From Jiangella asiatica (GTDB lineage: Bacteria > Actinomycetota > Actinomycetes > Jiangellales > Jiangellaceae): DNA of 64,000 nt. The stretch is from contig NZ_SMKZ01000023.1 in the NCBI RefSeq assembly GCF_004349065.1, positions 1-64,000 of the forward strand. Reading direction: 5' to 3'. The position numbers were made by a program, and so were the translations under genes. Positions 37,141-46,600 of this stretch are shown piece after piece (the first letter of the stretch is position 1; each line of letters opens with the position of its first letter). The notes under the pieces are model-generated. The model saw only the letters and a list, made by a program, of their open reading frames with translations, was not told the DNA's origin and did not search any database.

Positions 37141-37661
37141 CGCCGCTCCCTTCCCGCCGCGGCCGCCGCTGCCTGCAGCCGGCGCTGCGCCGAGCCGCGC
37201 CACACCTGACAGATGGCCAGCGCCAGCGCATCGCTGGCGTCGGCCGGGCTGGGCCGCACGTCCAGCCGTAGCAGGCGCGTCACCATGGCCGCCACCTGGG
37301 CTTTGTCGGCCCGGCCGCTGCCGCTGACGGCCGCCTTGACCTCGCTCGGTGTGTGGGTGACGACGGGGATCCCGCGCCGCGCCGCGACGAGCGTCGCGAC
37401 GCCGCTGGCCTGGGCGGTGCCCATGACGGTACGCACGTTGTGCTGGCTGAACACCCGCTCGACGGCGACGGTGTCGGGTGCGAACCGGTCGAGCCACTGC
37501 TCGATCGCGGCCTCGATGGCCAGCAGCCGGCCACCCAGCTCGTCCTGAGCGGACGTGCGCACCACATCGACGGCGACCAGGCTCAACGGGCGACCCGGCA
37601 TGCCGTCGACCACGCCGAGGCCACACCGCGTCAGACCCGGATCGACCCCGAGAACCCGCAT
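37137..37661 (-). CDS. ruvC: Crossover junction endodeoxyribonuclease RuvC
   Basis: 174 residues from ATG 37661; an upstream ATG at 37682 would start within the SOS box and is unlikely. [14 protein letters not shown] with the first Asp, [11 protein letters not shown] with Glu (about 68), and [14 protein letters not shown] with the paired Asp (about 141-144) form the four-acid active site. Resolves Holliday junctions. First gene of ruvCAB, preceded by a LexA-type palindrome. Confidence 0.96.
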   Translation of the reverse strand: MRVLGVDPGLTRCGLGVVDGMPGRPLSLVAVDVVRTSAQDELGGRLLAIEAAIEQWLDRFAPDTVAVERVFSQHNVRTVMGTAQASGVATLVAARRGIPVVTHTPSEVKAAVSGSGRADKAQVAAMVTRLLRLDVRPSPADASDALALAICQVWRGSAQRRLQAAAAAAGRERR

Positions 37662-37674
37662 GGACCGCCCTTCG

Positions 37675-37690
37675 CCGAACACCAGTTCGG
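37675..37690. promoter_or_regulatory. LexA-type SOS box before ruvC
   Basis: CCGAACACCAGTTCGG is an inverted repeat CCGAAC-N4-GTTCGG, close to the actinobacterial SOS consensus. It begins 14 bases upstream of ATG 37661. A separate perfect palindrome, GGTCAATTGACC (37739-37750), lies about 50 bases further upstream and supplies a TTGACC -35-like element. Confidence 0.8.
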
Positions 37691-37832
37691 TGCCGACCCT
37701 ACCGGCAGGGGGTCGATGAACCGGGAGGCGCGCCGCGGGGTCAATTGACCGCCTCCATTCACCTGGTCGGCCTCGACCTCGCCGCGACCTCCGGCACAGC
37801 TCGCCAGGGCTCGCCGTACCTCCGGCCGCCGC

Positions 37833-38594
37833 TCAGCCGACGGCCTCCATGACGTCGTCGGAGACGTCGAAATTGGCCCACACATTCTGCACGTCGTCGC
37901 TGTCCTCGAGGGCGTCGATGAGCCGGAAGATCTTCCGGGCGCCGTCCTCGTCCAGCGGCACGTTGACCGACGGCACGAACGAGGAGTCCGCGGAGTCGTA
38001 GTCGATGCCGGCCTGCTGGATCGCCGTGCGGACGGTGACCAGGTCGGCGGCCTCGCTGCGGATCTCGAAGGCCTCGCCGAGGTCTTCGACCTCCTCCGCG
38101 CCGGCGTCGAGCACGACCTCGAGCAGGTCGTCCTCGGTGACGGTGCGCCCGTCCTGGTTGCGCGGCACGACGACGACACCCTTGCGGTCGAACATGTACG
38201 ACACCGAGCCGGGGTCGGCCATGGAGCCGCCGTTGCGGGTCATGGCGACCCGGACCTCCGACGCCGCCCGGTTACGGTTGTCGGTGAGGCACTCGATGAG
38301 CACGGCGACGCCGCCCGGGCCGTAGCCCTCGTACATGATGGTCTGGTACTCCGCGCCGCCGGCCTCGGCACCGGAGCCGCGCTTGACCGCGCGGTCGATG
38401 TTGTCGTTGGGCACCGACGCCTTCTTGGCCTTCTGGATGGCGTCGAACAGCGTCGGGTTGCCACCCGGGTCGCCGCCACCGACACGCGCGGCGACCTCGA
38501 CGTTCTTGATGAGCTTCGCGAAGAGCTTGCCCCGCTTGGCGTCGACCAGAGCCTTCTTGTGTTTCGTGGTCGCCCACTTGGAGTGGCCGGACAT
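37833..38594 (-). CDS. YebC/PmpR-family translation/transcription factor
   Basis: 253 residues from ATG 38594, with AGGAGG upstream; a start at 38603 would add three residues. [25 protein letters not shown] is the invariant family N-terminus; [30 protein letters not shown] and [19 protein letters not shown] follow. Recent work on YebC proteins shows relief of ribosome stalling at polyproline; older annotation is transcriptional regulator. Sits between ruvC and pdxT, its normal place. Confidence 0.95.
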   Translation of the reverse strand: MSGHSKWATTKHKKALVDAKRGKLFAKLIKNVEVAARVGGGDPGGNPTLFDAIQKAKKASVPNDNIDRAVKRGSGAEAGGAEYQTIMYEGYGPGGVAVLIECLTDNRNRAASEVRVAMTRNGGSMADPGSVSYMFDRKGVVVVPRNQDGRTVTEDDLLEVVLDAGAEEVEDLGEAFEIRSEAADLVTVRTAIQQAGIDYDSADSSFVPSVNVPLDEDGARKIFRLIDALEDSDDVQNVWANFDVSDDVMEAVG

Positions 38595-38599
38595 GGCCC

Positions 38600-39208
38600 T
38601 CAAGCCTCCTTCACGATGTCGAGGAAGAGCGCGTGCACGCGCGCGTCGCCCGTCAGCTCCGGGTGGAACGACGTGGCCAGCAGCGGCCCCTGACGGACCG
38701 CGACGATCCTACCCGCGCTCGCGCCCGTCGCCACCCGCGCCAGCACGTCGACGCCGTCGCCGACCTTCTCCACCCACGGTGCCCGGATGAACACCGCCCG
38801 AAGCGGTGGCACCGTCGCACCGAGAGCCGGGAAGTCCAGATCGGCCTCGAAGGAGTCGACCTGGCGGCCGAAGGCGTTGCGCCGCACGGTGACGTCCATG
38901 CCGCCGATGGTCTCCTGCCCGGTGACGCCGCCCTCGATGCGGTCGGCGAGCATGATCATGCCGGCGCACGACCCGTAGGCGGGCATACCCGACGCCACCC
39001 GCTGGCGCAGCGGCTCGAGCAGGCCGAACGTGCGGGCCAGCCGCCACATGGTGGTGGACTCGCCGCCGGGGATGATCAGGGCGTCGACGCGGTCCAGCTC
39101 GCCCGGCGTGCGGACGGCGAGGGTGGCGGCGCCGAGGCCGGTCAACACCCGCTGGTGCTCGCGGACGTCGCCCTGCAGTGCGAGGACCCCCACGGTGGGC
39201 TGGGGCAC
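38600..39208 (-). CDS. pdxT: Pyridoxal 5'-phosphate synthase glutaminase subunit
   Basis: 202 residues. Class I glutamine amidotransferase: [26 protein letters not shown] (about 45-57), nucleophile in [10 protein letters not shown] (Cys about 80), and C-terminal SFHPELTGD with the His-x-Glu pair (about 181-183). Supplies ammonia to PdxS for PLP synthesis. Five bases separate its stop from yebC. A NUDIX gene lies between pdxT and pdxS. Confidence 0.96.
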   Translation of the reverse strand: MPQPTVGVLALQGDVREHQRVLTGLGAATLAVRTPGELDRVDALIIPGGESTTMWRLARTFGLLEPLRQRVASGMPAYGSCAGMIMLADRIEGGVTGQETIGGMDVTVRRNAFGRQVDSFEADLDFPALGATVPPLRAVFIRAPWVEKVGDGVDVLARVATGASAGRIVAVRQGPLLATSFHPELTGDARVHALFLDIVKEA

Positions 39209-39259
39209 GATGCGCCTTTCGTTCGGGACTGCCGACCTTCGATTTTACCGTCCGTGATG

Positions 39260-39799
39260 TCAATCGACGGCATGGGCGACGCCGTCCCATCCGGCGGCCA
39301 GCAGGCCGCGGACGATCTCCGGCAGAGCGGGCGGGTAGACCGGCTCCCCGACCGCGGCCAGCTCGTCGGCGGTGCACCAGCGCAGCTCGGTGACCGACGC
39401 CTGCTCGACGGGGGTCCAGCCGGTGGTGACCAGCGACTCCGCCTCCCCCGGCACCCGGGCGAAGAAGAGCACCTCGTCCTGGCGGTACGGGCGGCCCATG
39501 AAGCTGAACGTGGCGCTGCGGACGGCGACCGGACCGGCCAGGTCCGACGGGGCGAGCCGGACGCCGCTCTCCTCGAACAGCTCACGCACCGCGCCGGCCC
39601 GCTCGTCCTCGTCCGGCTCCAGCCCGCCGCCGGGCGTGATCCACCAGACGTGGTCCGGCTCGGCGGGATCGACGCCGCGCATCATCAGCACGCGCCCCGC
39701 GGCGTCGACGGCGATGACCCTGGCCGCCCGGCGGAACCAGACGCCGTCGTCGTCGCGCCACTCCCCCAGGTCGGAGGCGTCCTCCGTCGGCCGTGTCAC
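39260..39799 (-). CDS. NUDIX hydrolase
   Basis: 179 residues if translated from GTG 39799, ten bases after the pdxS stop; an ATG at 39850 would overlap pdxS. The Nudix box is GGGLEPDEDERAGAVRELFEESG in pieces: GGGLEPDEDE (about 72-81) and REL-EE-SG (about 86-93), the E and REUXEE positions being complete. Preceded by VWWITPGGG. Hydrolyses nucleoside diphosphate-linked substrates; specificity unknown. Co-oriented in the pdxS-nudix-pdxT cluster. Confidence 0.86.
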   Translation of the reverse strand: MTRPTEDASDLGEWRDDDGVWFRRAARVIAVDAAGRVLMMRGVDPAEPDHVWWITPGGGLEPDEDERAGAVRELFEESGVRLAPSDLAGPVAVRSATFSFMGRPYRQDEVLFFARVPGEAESLVTTGWTPVEQASVTELRWCTADELAAVGEPVYPPALPEIVRGLLAAGWDGVAHAVD

Positions 39800-39809
39800 C
39801 GCCCGGCGG

Positions 39810-40709
39810 TCACCAGCCCCGCTCAGCCAGCCGGTGCGGCTCCGGGACATCGGCGACGTTGATGCCGACCATGGCCTCGCCGAGGCCGCGGGACACCTTG
39901 GCCAGCGTGTCCGGGTCGTTGTAGAAGGTGGTCGCCTTGACGATGGCCTCCGCCCGCCGCGCCGGATCGCCGGACTTGAAGATGCCGGAGCCGACGAAGA
40001 CGCCCTCGGCGCCCAGCTGCATCATCATGGCCGCGTCGGCCGGGGTGGCGATGCCGCCGGCGGTGAACAGCACCACCGGGAGCTTGCCGGCCTGGGCGAC
40101 CTCGCGGACCAGCTCGTACGGTGCCTGCAGCTCCTTGGCCGCGACGTACAGCTCGTCCTCGGGCAGCGAGGCCAGGCGGGTGATCTGGTCGCGCAGCTGA
40201 CGCATGTGGGTGGTGGCGTTCGAGACGTCGCCGGTGCCGGCCTCACCCTTGGAGCGGATCATGGCGGCACCCTCGGCGATGCGGCGCAGCGCCTCGCCCA
40301 GGTTGGTGGCGCCGCACACGAACGGCACCGTGAACTGCCACTTGTCGATGTGGTGCTCGTAGTCGGCCGGGGTCAGCACCTCGGACTCGTCGATGTAGTC
40401 CACACCCAGGCTCTGCAGCACCTGCGCCTCGACGAAGTGCCCGATGCGCGCCTTGGCCATGACCGGGATGGACACCGCGTCGATGATGCCGTCGATCAGG
40501 TCGGGGTCGCTCATACGGGCCACGCCGCCCTGGGCGCGGATGTCGGCCGGCACACGCTCGAGCGCCATGACGGCGACAGCGCCGGCGTCCTCGGCGATGC
40601 GAGCCTGCTCGGGCGTGACCACGTCCATGATCACGCCACCCTTGAGCATCTCGGCCATGCCACGCTTGACCCGGGCGGTACCGACGGTGGACTGCGTCTC
40701 TTCGGACAC
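39810..40709 (-). CDS. pdxS: Pyridoxal 5'-phosphate synthase lyase subunit
   Basis: 299 residues from GTG 40709; the frame stays open to 40817 but homology begins near [21 protein letters not shown]. The lysines that hold the substrate lie in [13 protein letters not shown] and [27 protein letters not shown] (in pieces, near 78-90 and 145-165). [19 protein letters not shown] and [11 protein letters not shown] form the phosphate site. Forms a dodecamer and combines ribose 5-phosphate, glyceraldehyde 3-phosphate and ammonia into PLP. Confidence 0.97.
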   Translation of the reverse strand: MSEETQSTVGTARVKRGMAEMLKGGVIMDVVTPEQARIAEDAGAVAVMALERVPADIRAQGGVARMSDPDLIDGIIDAVSIPVMAKARIGHFVEAQVLQSLGVDYIDESEVLTPADYEHHIDKWQFTVPFVCGATNLGEALRRIAEGAAMIRSKGEAGTGDVSNATTHMRQLRDQITRLASLPEDELYVAAKELQAPYELVREVAQAGKLPVVLFTAGGIATPADAAMMMQLGAEGVFVGSGIFKSGDPARRAEAIVKATTFYNDPDTLAKVSRGLGEAMVGINVADVPEPHRLAERGW

Positions 40710-40842
40710 TGCTGCTGGACCTCGCGACTCGACGGGGTGATGGTCACGTCCATGGTACGTCCTCACCAGTGACACCCCCGAACGCGTTTCCGGCTTGCAA
40801 TGAGCACCTCTATGCACCGGGGCGACATCACGAGGATTGTGT

Positions 40843-40876
40843 GTGCTTCACCATGCTTGTAAGCCTGGTGAAGCAC
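40843..40876. terminator. Strong hairpin downstream of the PIM operon
   Basis: GTGCTTCACCA (40843-40853) and TGGTGAAGCAC (40866-40876) are perfect 11-base inverse arms, and GCTT-GT-AAGC extends the stem inside with one mismatch, giving 15 pairs in 34 bases. It follows the stop of the gene at 40913 by 36 bases and lies about 135 bases before pdxS. No U tract; it is a terminator of the type common in high-GC actinobacteria or, less likely, an operator for pdxST. Confidence 0.65.
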
Positions 40877-40912
40877 GAGAACACCTGGTGATCCCCCACC
40901 GGCGAGCGCCAC

Positions 40913-41449
40913 TCAGCTGGCGGTCTCCAGACCGTGCGGGACGCGGTCGTCGAGCTCGACGGTCTCGGGCATCGGCGCGTAGCCGGCCAGTCGCAGCCAG
41001 CGCACCAGTGCCTTGCGCCGCAGCCGGGTGGCGCCGCGCACCAGCTCGTTGTGGAAGCGCCGGGCGTGCGCGGCCCGGCGGCAGGACATCGCCAGCTCGT
41101 CGAGGGCGGCCGCGGCGCCGGGGTCCTCGCGCAGCGGCGCGAGGTCGTCCGGGTCGTCCAGGGCGGCGACGAGCACCGCCGTCAGGTCGCTCTCGGCCTG
41201 GTACCGGTCCGAGTCGTCAGCGGTGCGCGCCCGCGAGGCCGCGTCGGCCAGCACGACGGAGGTCGCCGGGTCGAGCAGGCCGGCGGTCGCCAGGTCGAGC
41301 ACCGAACCGGAGCGGCGCAGGAACTCCGCGTCGAGCACGGCCCGGGAGGCGTCGAGGCGGGCGTGCCGGCGGTCGAGCCGGCCGGCGGTCCAGGACAGGT
41401 AGACGCCGAGCGCGGCCAGCACAGCGATGGTGATGAACACCCATTCCAC
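40913..41449 (-). CDS. LemA-like membrane-anchored protein
   Basis: 178 residues. One N-terminal membrane segment (FITIAVLAALGVYLSW), then LDRRHARLDASRAVLDAEFLRRS and alpha-helical regions (DSDRYQAESDLTAVLVAALDD, HARRFHNELVRGATRLRRK) similar to LemA family helical bundles. Conserved downstream of pimA in several actinobacteria. Function unknown; perhaps envelope associated. GTG start at 41449, 14 bases after the pimA stop. Confidence 0.75.
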   Translation of the reverse strand: MEWVFITIAVLAALGVYLSWTAGRLDRRHARLDASRAVLDAEFLRRSGSVLDLATAGLLDPATSVVLADAASRARTADDSDRYQAESDLTAVLVAALDDPDDLAPLREDPGAAAALDELAMSCRRAAHARRFHNELVRGATRLRRKALVRWLRLAGYAPMPETVELDDRVPHGLETAS

Positions 41450-41463
41450 GAGGTCAGGTCCCC

Positions 41464-42609
41464 TTACAGCCGAGGTAGCCGGAACGTGTGCCGGCCGGCG
41501 CCGCCGGCGCCCACGGCGATGGCCATCTCGTAGACGGCCAGGATCTCGTCGGTCACGCGGGACCAGTCGTAGCGGCGCACACCGGTGGTGGCTGCCTCAC
41601 GGTAGAGCTGCCGCCGGCCGGGGTCGCCGAGCAGTGCGATCGCCTCGGCCGCGAGTGCGTCGGCGTCGCCCACCGGCACGAGGGAGCCCAGCCGTCCGCC
41701 GTCGAGCACCGTCCGGAACGCCTCGAGCTCGCTGGCCAGCACCGGCGCGCCGGCTGCCATCGCCTCGGCCAGGACGATGCCGAAGGACTCGCCGCCGATG
41801 TGCGGTGCGACGTAGATGTCGCTGCTGGCCAGCATCGCGGCCTTGTCCTCGTCGCTGACGCCGCCGAGGAACTGGACCGCGTCGCGGTGCCGGGGGTCGA
41901 TACCGCGGCGGATCTCGTCGATCTCGCCGCGCCCGGCGACCAGCAGGCGCGCCTTCGGGAACGCGTCGTGGACGGCCGGCCAGGCAGCGAGCAGCACCTG
42001 CAGGCCCTTGCGCGGCTCGTCGAGCCGGCCGAGGAAGGACAGCGTGCCGTCCGGGGAGAACCACTCCTGCCGGCGCGGTACCGCGAACCGGTCGACGTAC
42101 AGGCCGTTCGGGATGAGCACGGCGTCGCCGCCGAGGTGCTGCACGACGGTGCGCCGAGCCTCTTCGGACACCGCGATGTGCGCGGTGAACTTCTCGAAGG
42201 CCGACTTCAGGATGCCCTGTGCCGCGCTCATGGCCCGCGACCGGCGCATCGCCGAATGCGAGGTCGCGACGACGGGCACCTCCGCCCACCACGTAGTGAT
42301 CAGGCCGAGGCTCAGCGAGGCCGGCTCGTGCACGTGGACGACGTCGAACTCGCCGTCGAGCAGCCAGCGCCGGACCCGCGCGGCGATCCGCGGGCCGAAC
42401 GCCACCCTGGCGACGGAGCCGTTGTACGGGATGGAGACCGGCCGGCCGACGGTGACGACGTACGGCGGGAGGTCGTCATCGTCGTCGCCGGGTGCCAGCA
42501 CCGAGACGGTGTGGCCGCGCCGGGTCAGCTCCTCGGTGAAGTCGCGGATGTGCACCTGAACGCCGCCCGGGACGTCCCAGGAGTACGGGCAGGCGATGCC
42601 GACGTTCAT
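41464..42609 (-). CDS. pimA: Phosphatidylinositol alpha-mannosyltransferase PimA
   Basis: 381 residues from ATG 42609 (ATGA overlap with patA). GT-B family 4 glycosyltransferase: NVGIACPYSWDVPGGVQVHI, VVHVHEPASLSLG, TSHSAMRRSRAM, FLGRLDEPRKGLQVLLAAW, and the E-x7-E nucleotide-binding region ESFGIVLAEAMAAGAPVLAS near 282-301. PimA adds the first mannose from GDP-mannose to phosphatidylinositol on the inner membrane face. Gene order pgsA-patA-pimA is the standard PIM operon. Confidence 0.92.
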   Translation of the reverse strand: MNVGIACPYSWDVPGGVQVHIRDFTEELTRRGHTVSVLAPGDDDDDLPPYVVTVGRPVSIPYNGSVARVAFGPRIAARVRRWLLDGEFDVVHVHEPASLSLGLITTWWAEVPVVATSHSAMRRSRAMSAAQGILKSAFEKFTAHIAVSEEARRTVVQHLGGDAVLIPNGLYVDRFAVPRRQEWFSPDGTLSFLGRLDEPRKGLQVLLAAWPAVHDAFPKARLLVAGRGEIDEIRRGIDPRHRDAVQFLGGVSDEDKAAMLASSDIYVAPHIGGESFGIVLAEAMAAGAPVLASELEAFRTVLDGGRLGSLVPVGDADALAAEAIALLGDPGRRQLYREAATTGVRRYDWSRVTDEILAVYEMAIAVGAGGAGRHTFRLPRL

Positions 42610-43532
42610 GGCATCACCGGCTGGGCGCGCCGGGGGTCGTTGGCGTCGAGGTCGGCGAGGAACATGCGCTGGGTCATGTGCCAGTCCTCGGGGTTGCGGG
42701 CGATGCCGGACTCGAAGGCGTCGGCGATGCGCTGGGTCATGGTGGCCAGCCGGTCGCCGCGCTCCTCCGGCACCCCGATCTGCTCGTGGAACGTGACGAC
42801 CAGGCCATGGTTGGGCTCGCGGCCCTCGTAGGCGAGCGTCGCGGGGATCAGGGCGGCGCCGGTGCGCATCGCGAGCATGGCGCTGCCGGCGGGCATCCGG
42901 GTGGGCTCGCCGAACAGCGTGACCGGGATGCCGCGCCGGGACAGGTCGCGCTCGGCCGGCAGGCACACCAGGCCGCCGCGGCGCAGGTGGTCGGCGAGCT
43001 CGCCCATGACGGCGTCGCCGCCGAGCGGATGGACGGTCATACCGAGGGCCTCGCGGTAGGTGACGAAGCGCTCGTAGAGCTTCTCCGGGCGCAGCCGCTC
43101 GGCGACCGTCGCCAGCGGCGCACCGGTCAGGCAGGCCCAGGCGCCGGCCCAGTCCCAGTTGCCCATGTGCGGCAGCGCGACGACGACGCCCCGTCCGGCG
43201 TCCAGTGCGGCCCGGAAGCGGTCCTCGTTGACGGTGCGGACGCGCTGGATGATGCGCTCGTGGCTCCACTCCGACATCCGGAACGCGTCGCACCAGTACC
43301 GCATGTACGAGCGCGCGCCGAGCCGGGTGAGCTCGCGCAGCTCGTCGGGGTCGAACTTGCCCACCCGCGCGAGATTCAGCTCCAGCCGCTGTACCGACGG
43401 GCTGCGGCGGCGCCAGGACAGGTCGGCGATGGCTTTGAACGTCCGGTACGCCGTCCTTTCGGGCATGTTCTGCACTGCCGTCCAGCCGGAGCTGTACAGC
43501 CACAGCTGCCGCTGTTCACTGAACGTGCTCAC
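42606..43532 (-). CDS. Phosphatidylinositol mannoside acyltransferase (PatA type)
   Basis: 308 residues from GTG 43532 (GTGA overlap with pgsA). Lysophospholipid acyltransferase superfamily: VVVALPHMGNWDWAG has the His-x4-Asp catalytic pair (H at about 122, D127), and VCLPAERDLSRRGIPVTLFGEP and MPAGSAMLAMRTGAALIP are the acceptor regions. Position between pimA and pgsA matches Rv2611c/PatA, which acylates mannose of PIM1/PIM2. Frame upstream of 43532 is antisense to pgsA. Confidence 0.92.
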   Translation of the reverse strand: MSTFSEQRQLWLYSSGWTAVQNMPERTAYRTFKAIADLSWRRRSPSVQRLELNLARVGKFDPDELRELTRLGARSYMRYWCDAFRMSEWSHERIIQRVRTVNEDRFRAALDAGRGVVVALPHMGNWDWAGAWACLTGAPLATVAERLRPEKLYERFVTYREALGMTVHPLGGDAVMGELADHLRRGGLVCLPAERDLSRRGIPVTLFGEPTRMPAGSAMLAMRTGAALIPATLAYEGREPNHGLVVTFHEQIGVPEERGDRLATMTQRIADAFESGIARNPEDWHMTQRMFLADLDANDPRRAQPVMP

Positions 43533-44140
43533 TCCCGTGCCGCCTGCCGCCTGACCTCGCGAACGCGGTGCCACACGGTCCACGCGCTCGCTGCCGCCAA
43601 CAGCCAGAGTAGGACCTCCAGCACGGCGATCGGCAGGTCGAACAGACCGACGAGCCCGGTGATGACGAGGATGGCGACGAGCCGGTCGGCGCGCTCGGCG
43701 ATGCCGCCTCCCGCCTGGTAGCCGAGACTCTCCGCACGTGCCTTGGCGTAGGACACGACGGCGCCCAGGGTCAGGCAGGTGATCAGCAGCGCCGTCATCC
43801 TCAGGTTGTCGCCGCGACCGGCGAACCACATGGCCAGGCCGCCGAAGATGGCGGCGTCGCCGAAGCGGTCGAGGGTCGAGTCCAGGAACGCGCCCCAGCC
43901 GCTCTTGCGGCCGGACAGCCTGGCCATGATGCCGTCGATGTTGTCGAAGAAGACGAAGGCGGTGATGAACAGCGTCCCCCACAGGAACTCCCCGCGCGGG
44001 TAGAACGCGACGGCGCCGGTGACCACGCCGAGCGTGCCGATCACCGTCACCGCGTCGGGTCCCAGGCCCAGTCGCAGGAGGCCGCGCGCGGCCGGCGTGA
44101 GGATGCGGGTCGAGTAGACCCGCGTGTACTTGTCGAGCAT
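43529..44140 (-). CDS. pgsA: Phosphatidylinositol phosphate synthase (CDP-alcohol phosphatidyltransferase)
   Basis: 203 residues from ATG 44140; an open frame to 44356 adds an unlikely N-terminus. The family signature D-x2-D-G-x2-A-R-x8-G-x3-D-x3-D is met by DNIDGIMARLSGRKSGWGAF and the following LDSTLDRFGD (about 62-91). Six membrane segments are predicted. It makes phosphatidylinositol phosphate from CDP-diacylglycerol and inositol phosphate, the precursor of PIM lipids. First gene of pgsA-patA-pimA-LemA-like. Divergent from fusA2. Confidence 0.92.
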   Translation of the reverse strand: MLDKYTRVYSTRILTPAARGLLRLGLGPDAVTVIGTLGVVTGAVAFYPRGEFLWGTLFITAFVFFDNIDGIMARLSGRKSGWGAFLDSTLDRFGDAAIFGGLAMWFAGRGDNLRMTALLITCLTLGAVVSYAKARAESLGYQAGGGIAERADRLVAILVITGLVGLFDLPIAVLEVLLWLLAAASAWTVWHRVREVRRQAARE

Positions 44141-44346
44141 CGCCCGTCCGTTCGACTCCGAAGTGTCCACGACCGGCTGGCTGAAACAAGCAGCACCCGG
44201 CGCCGCCATGCTACTGATGTTGTTGCCAAGGGCCTTGCGCATCCACGCTTCGCGCACCAAAGTGGCCATCACCACATCACCCAACGCGGCGGCGCGACGA
44301 GGCGCTGGAACCGCCGGCGTCGCCTGCTGAGGCAGGAGGCTGGCGC

Positions 44347-46482
44347 ATGGCAACACGACACCAGACAGGAGATGTCACCGAGACCGGCGGCGCACCCCCG
44401 GCCGACGGGGTCGACGTCCGCAATGTCGTCCTTGTCGGCCACACCGGCGCGGGCAAGACCACACTCGTCGAGGCCCTTCTCGTCGCGTCCGGGACGATCC
44501 ACCGGGCCGGACGCGTCGAGGACGGCAGCACGGTGTGCGACCACGACGACGCCGAGATCCGCCAGCAGCGCTCGGTGGCGCTGGCGCTCGCACCGCTGAT
44601 GCACCAGCAGGTCAAGATCAACCTGCTGGACACGCCCGGCTACGCGGACTTCGTCGGCGACCTGCGGGCCGGGCTGCGCGCCGCGGACTGCGCGCTGTTC
44701 GTCGTCTCGACCGCCGAGCCGATCGACGGCACCACCCGCATGCTGTGGGCCGAGTGCGAGGCCGTCGGCATGCCGCGCGCCGTCGTGCTCACCAAGCTCG
44801 ACCACCCGCGCTCGGACTACGCCGGCACGCTCGCGGCCTGCCGCGACGGGTTCGGCGACAATGTACTGCCGCTCTACCTCCCGACCGGCGCCGACGGGCT
44901 GATCGGCATGCTCAGCGGCCGGGTGTTCGAGTACGCCGGCGGCACCAGGTCCGAACGCGACCCGTCCGAGGACGAAGCCGCCAGCCTCGACACCGCCCGC
45001 GGCGAGCTGATCGAAGGGATCATCGAGGAGTCCGAGGACGAGACGCTCATGGACCGCTACCTGGCCGGCGAGGACATCGAGATGAAGGTGCTCGTCGACG
45101 ACCTCGAGCGGGCGGTCGCGCGCGGCTCCTTCCACCCCGTCATCCCGGTCTGCTCGGCCACCGGTGTCGGCATGCAAGAGCTGCTGGAGGTCATGGCCGG
45201 CGCCTTCCCCTCCCCCGCCGAGCACCCGATGCCCGAGGTGACGACCCTGGACGGAGACAGCCGGCGCGTCCTGCCCGCGGATCCCGGCGGGCCGTTGCTG
45301 GCCGAGGTGGTCAAGACGACCTCGGACCCCTACGTCGGCCGGGTCAGCCTGGTGCGGGTCTTCTCCGGCACCCTGCGCCCGGACGCGACGGTACATGTCT
45401 CCGGCCACTTCCTCGCCGACCGCGGGCACGAGGAGCACGACGAGGACGAGCGCGTCGGTGCGCTCTCCTGCCCGCTCGGCAAGACCCTGCGGCCGGTGGC
45501 CGAGGCGCACGCGGGCGACCTGGTCGCCGTCGCCAAACTGTCCCGGGCCGAGACCGGCGACACGCTGTCGGACAGGGACGACCCCCTGCTGATGCGGCCG
45601 TGGTCCATGCCGGAGCCCTTGCTGCCGGTGGCCATCGTGGCGCGGGCCAAGGCCGACGACGACAAGCTTGCGCAGGGCCTGGCCCGGCTCGTGGCCGAGG
45701 ATCCGACGCTGCGGGTGGAGAACAACCCCGAGACCCACCAGCTGGTGCTGTGGACCATGGGTGAGGCCCACGCCGACCTGCTGCTGGACCGGCTGTCCTC
45801 GCGGTACGGCGTCCACGTCGACCAGGTCGGCCTGCGGGTACCGCTACGCGAGACGCTCGCCGGCAGGTCCAGCGCCCGGGGCCGCCACGTCAAGCAGACC
45901 GGCGGGCACGGCCAGTACGCCGTCTGCGAGATCGAGGTCGAACCGCTGCCCGAGGGCATGGGCTTCGAGTTCGTCGACAAGGTGGTCGGCGGCGCGGTGC
46001 CGCGGCAGTTCATCCCCTCCGTCGAGAAGGGCGTTCGGGCCCAGATGGAGCGCGGGACCACCGCCGCGGCCTACCCCATGGTCGACATCAAGGTCACGCT
46101 GTACGACGGCAAGGCGCACAGCGTCGACTCCTCCGACATGGCCTTCCAGACCGCCGGCGGCCTGGCGCTGAAGGAGGCCGCCGCCGCGGCCGGCGTCAAC
46201 CTGCTGGAGCCGGTCGACGAAATCTCGGTCATGGTCCCCGACGACTACGTCGGCACGGTCATGGGCGACCTCGCCGGCCGCCGCGGCCGCGTGCTCGGAA
46301 CCGAGGCGGTCGGGTCCGGCCGGACGGTGGTGCGCGCCGAGGTGCCCCAGACCGAGATCGTCCGGTACGCCATCGACCTGCGTGCCATGAGCCACGGCAC
46401 CGGCACGTTCACCCGCAGCTACGCCCGGTACGAGCCGATGCCGCAGAACGTCGCCGCGAAGATCACCGCGGGCTCCGGCTAG
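44347..46482 (+). CDS. Elongation factor G-like protein EF-G2
   Basis: 711 residues, ATG 44347 with AGGAGG nine bases upstream. G1 GHTGAGKTTLVEALL (about 31-45), G3 DTPGYADFVGDL (about 95-106), G4 LTKLDHPR (about 145-152); domain IV and V features (GRSSARGRHVKQTGGHGQYA, YPMVDIKVTLYDGKAHSVDSS). It follows the EF-G2 group, shorter and divergent from canonical EF-G, whose mycobacterial member is reported to lack ribosome-stimulated GTPase. Inserted between pgsA and the HIT gene. A CCTGC-TGAG-GCAGG hairpin overlaps its SD. Confidence 0.93.
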   Translation: MATRHQTGDVTETGGAPPADGVDVRNVVLVGHTGAGKTTLVEALLVASGTIHRAGRVEDGSTVCDHDDAEIRQQRSVALALAPLMHQQVKINLLDTPGYADFVGDLRAGLRAADCALFVVSTAEPIDGTTRMLWAECEAVGMPRAVVLTKLDHPRSDYAGTLAACRDGFGDNVLPLYLPTGADGLIGMLSGRVFEYAGGTRSERDPSEDEAASLDTARGELIEGIIEESEDETLMDRYLAGEDIEMKVLVDDLERAVARGSFHPVIPVCSATGVGMQELLEVMAGAFPSPAEHPMPEVTTLDGDSRRVLPADPGGPLLAEVVKTTSDPYVGRVSLVRVFSGTLRPDATVHVSGHFLADRGHEEHDEDERVGALSCPLGKTLRPVAEAHAGDLVAVAKLSRAETGDTLSDRDDPLLMRPWSMPEPLLPVAIVARAKADDDKLAQGLARLVAEDPTLRVENNPETHQLVLWTMGEAHADLLLDRLSSRYGVHVDQVGLRVPLRETLAGRSSARGRHVKQTGGHGQYAVCEIEVEPLPEGMGFEFVDKVVGGAVPRQFIPSVEKGVRAQMERGTTAAAYPMVDIKVTLYDGKAHSVDSSDMAFQTAGGLALKEAAAAAGVNLLEPVDEISVMVPDDYVGTVMGDLAGRRGRVLGTEAVGSGRTVVRAEVPQTEIVRYAIDLRAMSHGTGTFTRSYARYEPMPQNVAAKITAGSG

Positions 46483-46560
46483 GCCGTCACGTGTGCCGAT
46501 CGGCACGTTCGGGGCGAAGGCGATCGGTCATCCGTGCTGATCGGCACCCGGCACGGGCCG

Positions 46561-46600
46561 TTGATACCTCTACACCATGAGCGGTACCCTTACACCATGG
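46561..46600 (+). promoter_or_regulatory. vapBC promoter within 16-bp direct repeats
   Basis: TACCTCTACACCATGA (46565-46580) and TACCCTTACACCATGG (46585-46600) are direct repeats with a 20-bp period. TTGATA (46561-46566) and TACCCT (46585-46590) are 18 bases apart, and the -10 ends six bases before the vapB ATG, so transcription is probably leaderless and the repeats a VapBC autorepression site. Confidence 0.6.

Noticed and set aside
37739-37750. GGTCAATTGACC palindrome as a second SOS box
   Set aside because: It lacks the GAAC/GTTC half-sites; it may be a promoter element or other operator.
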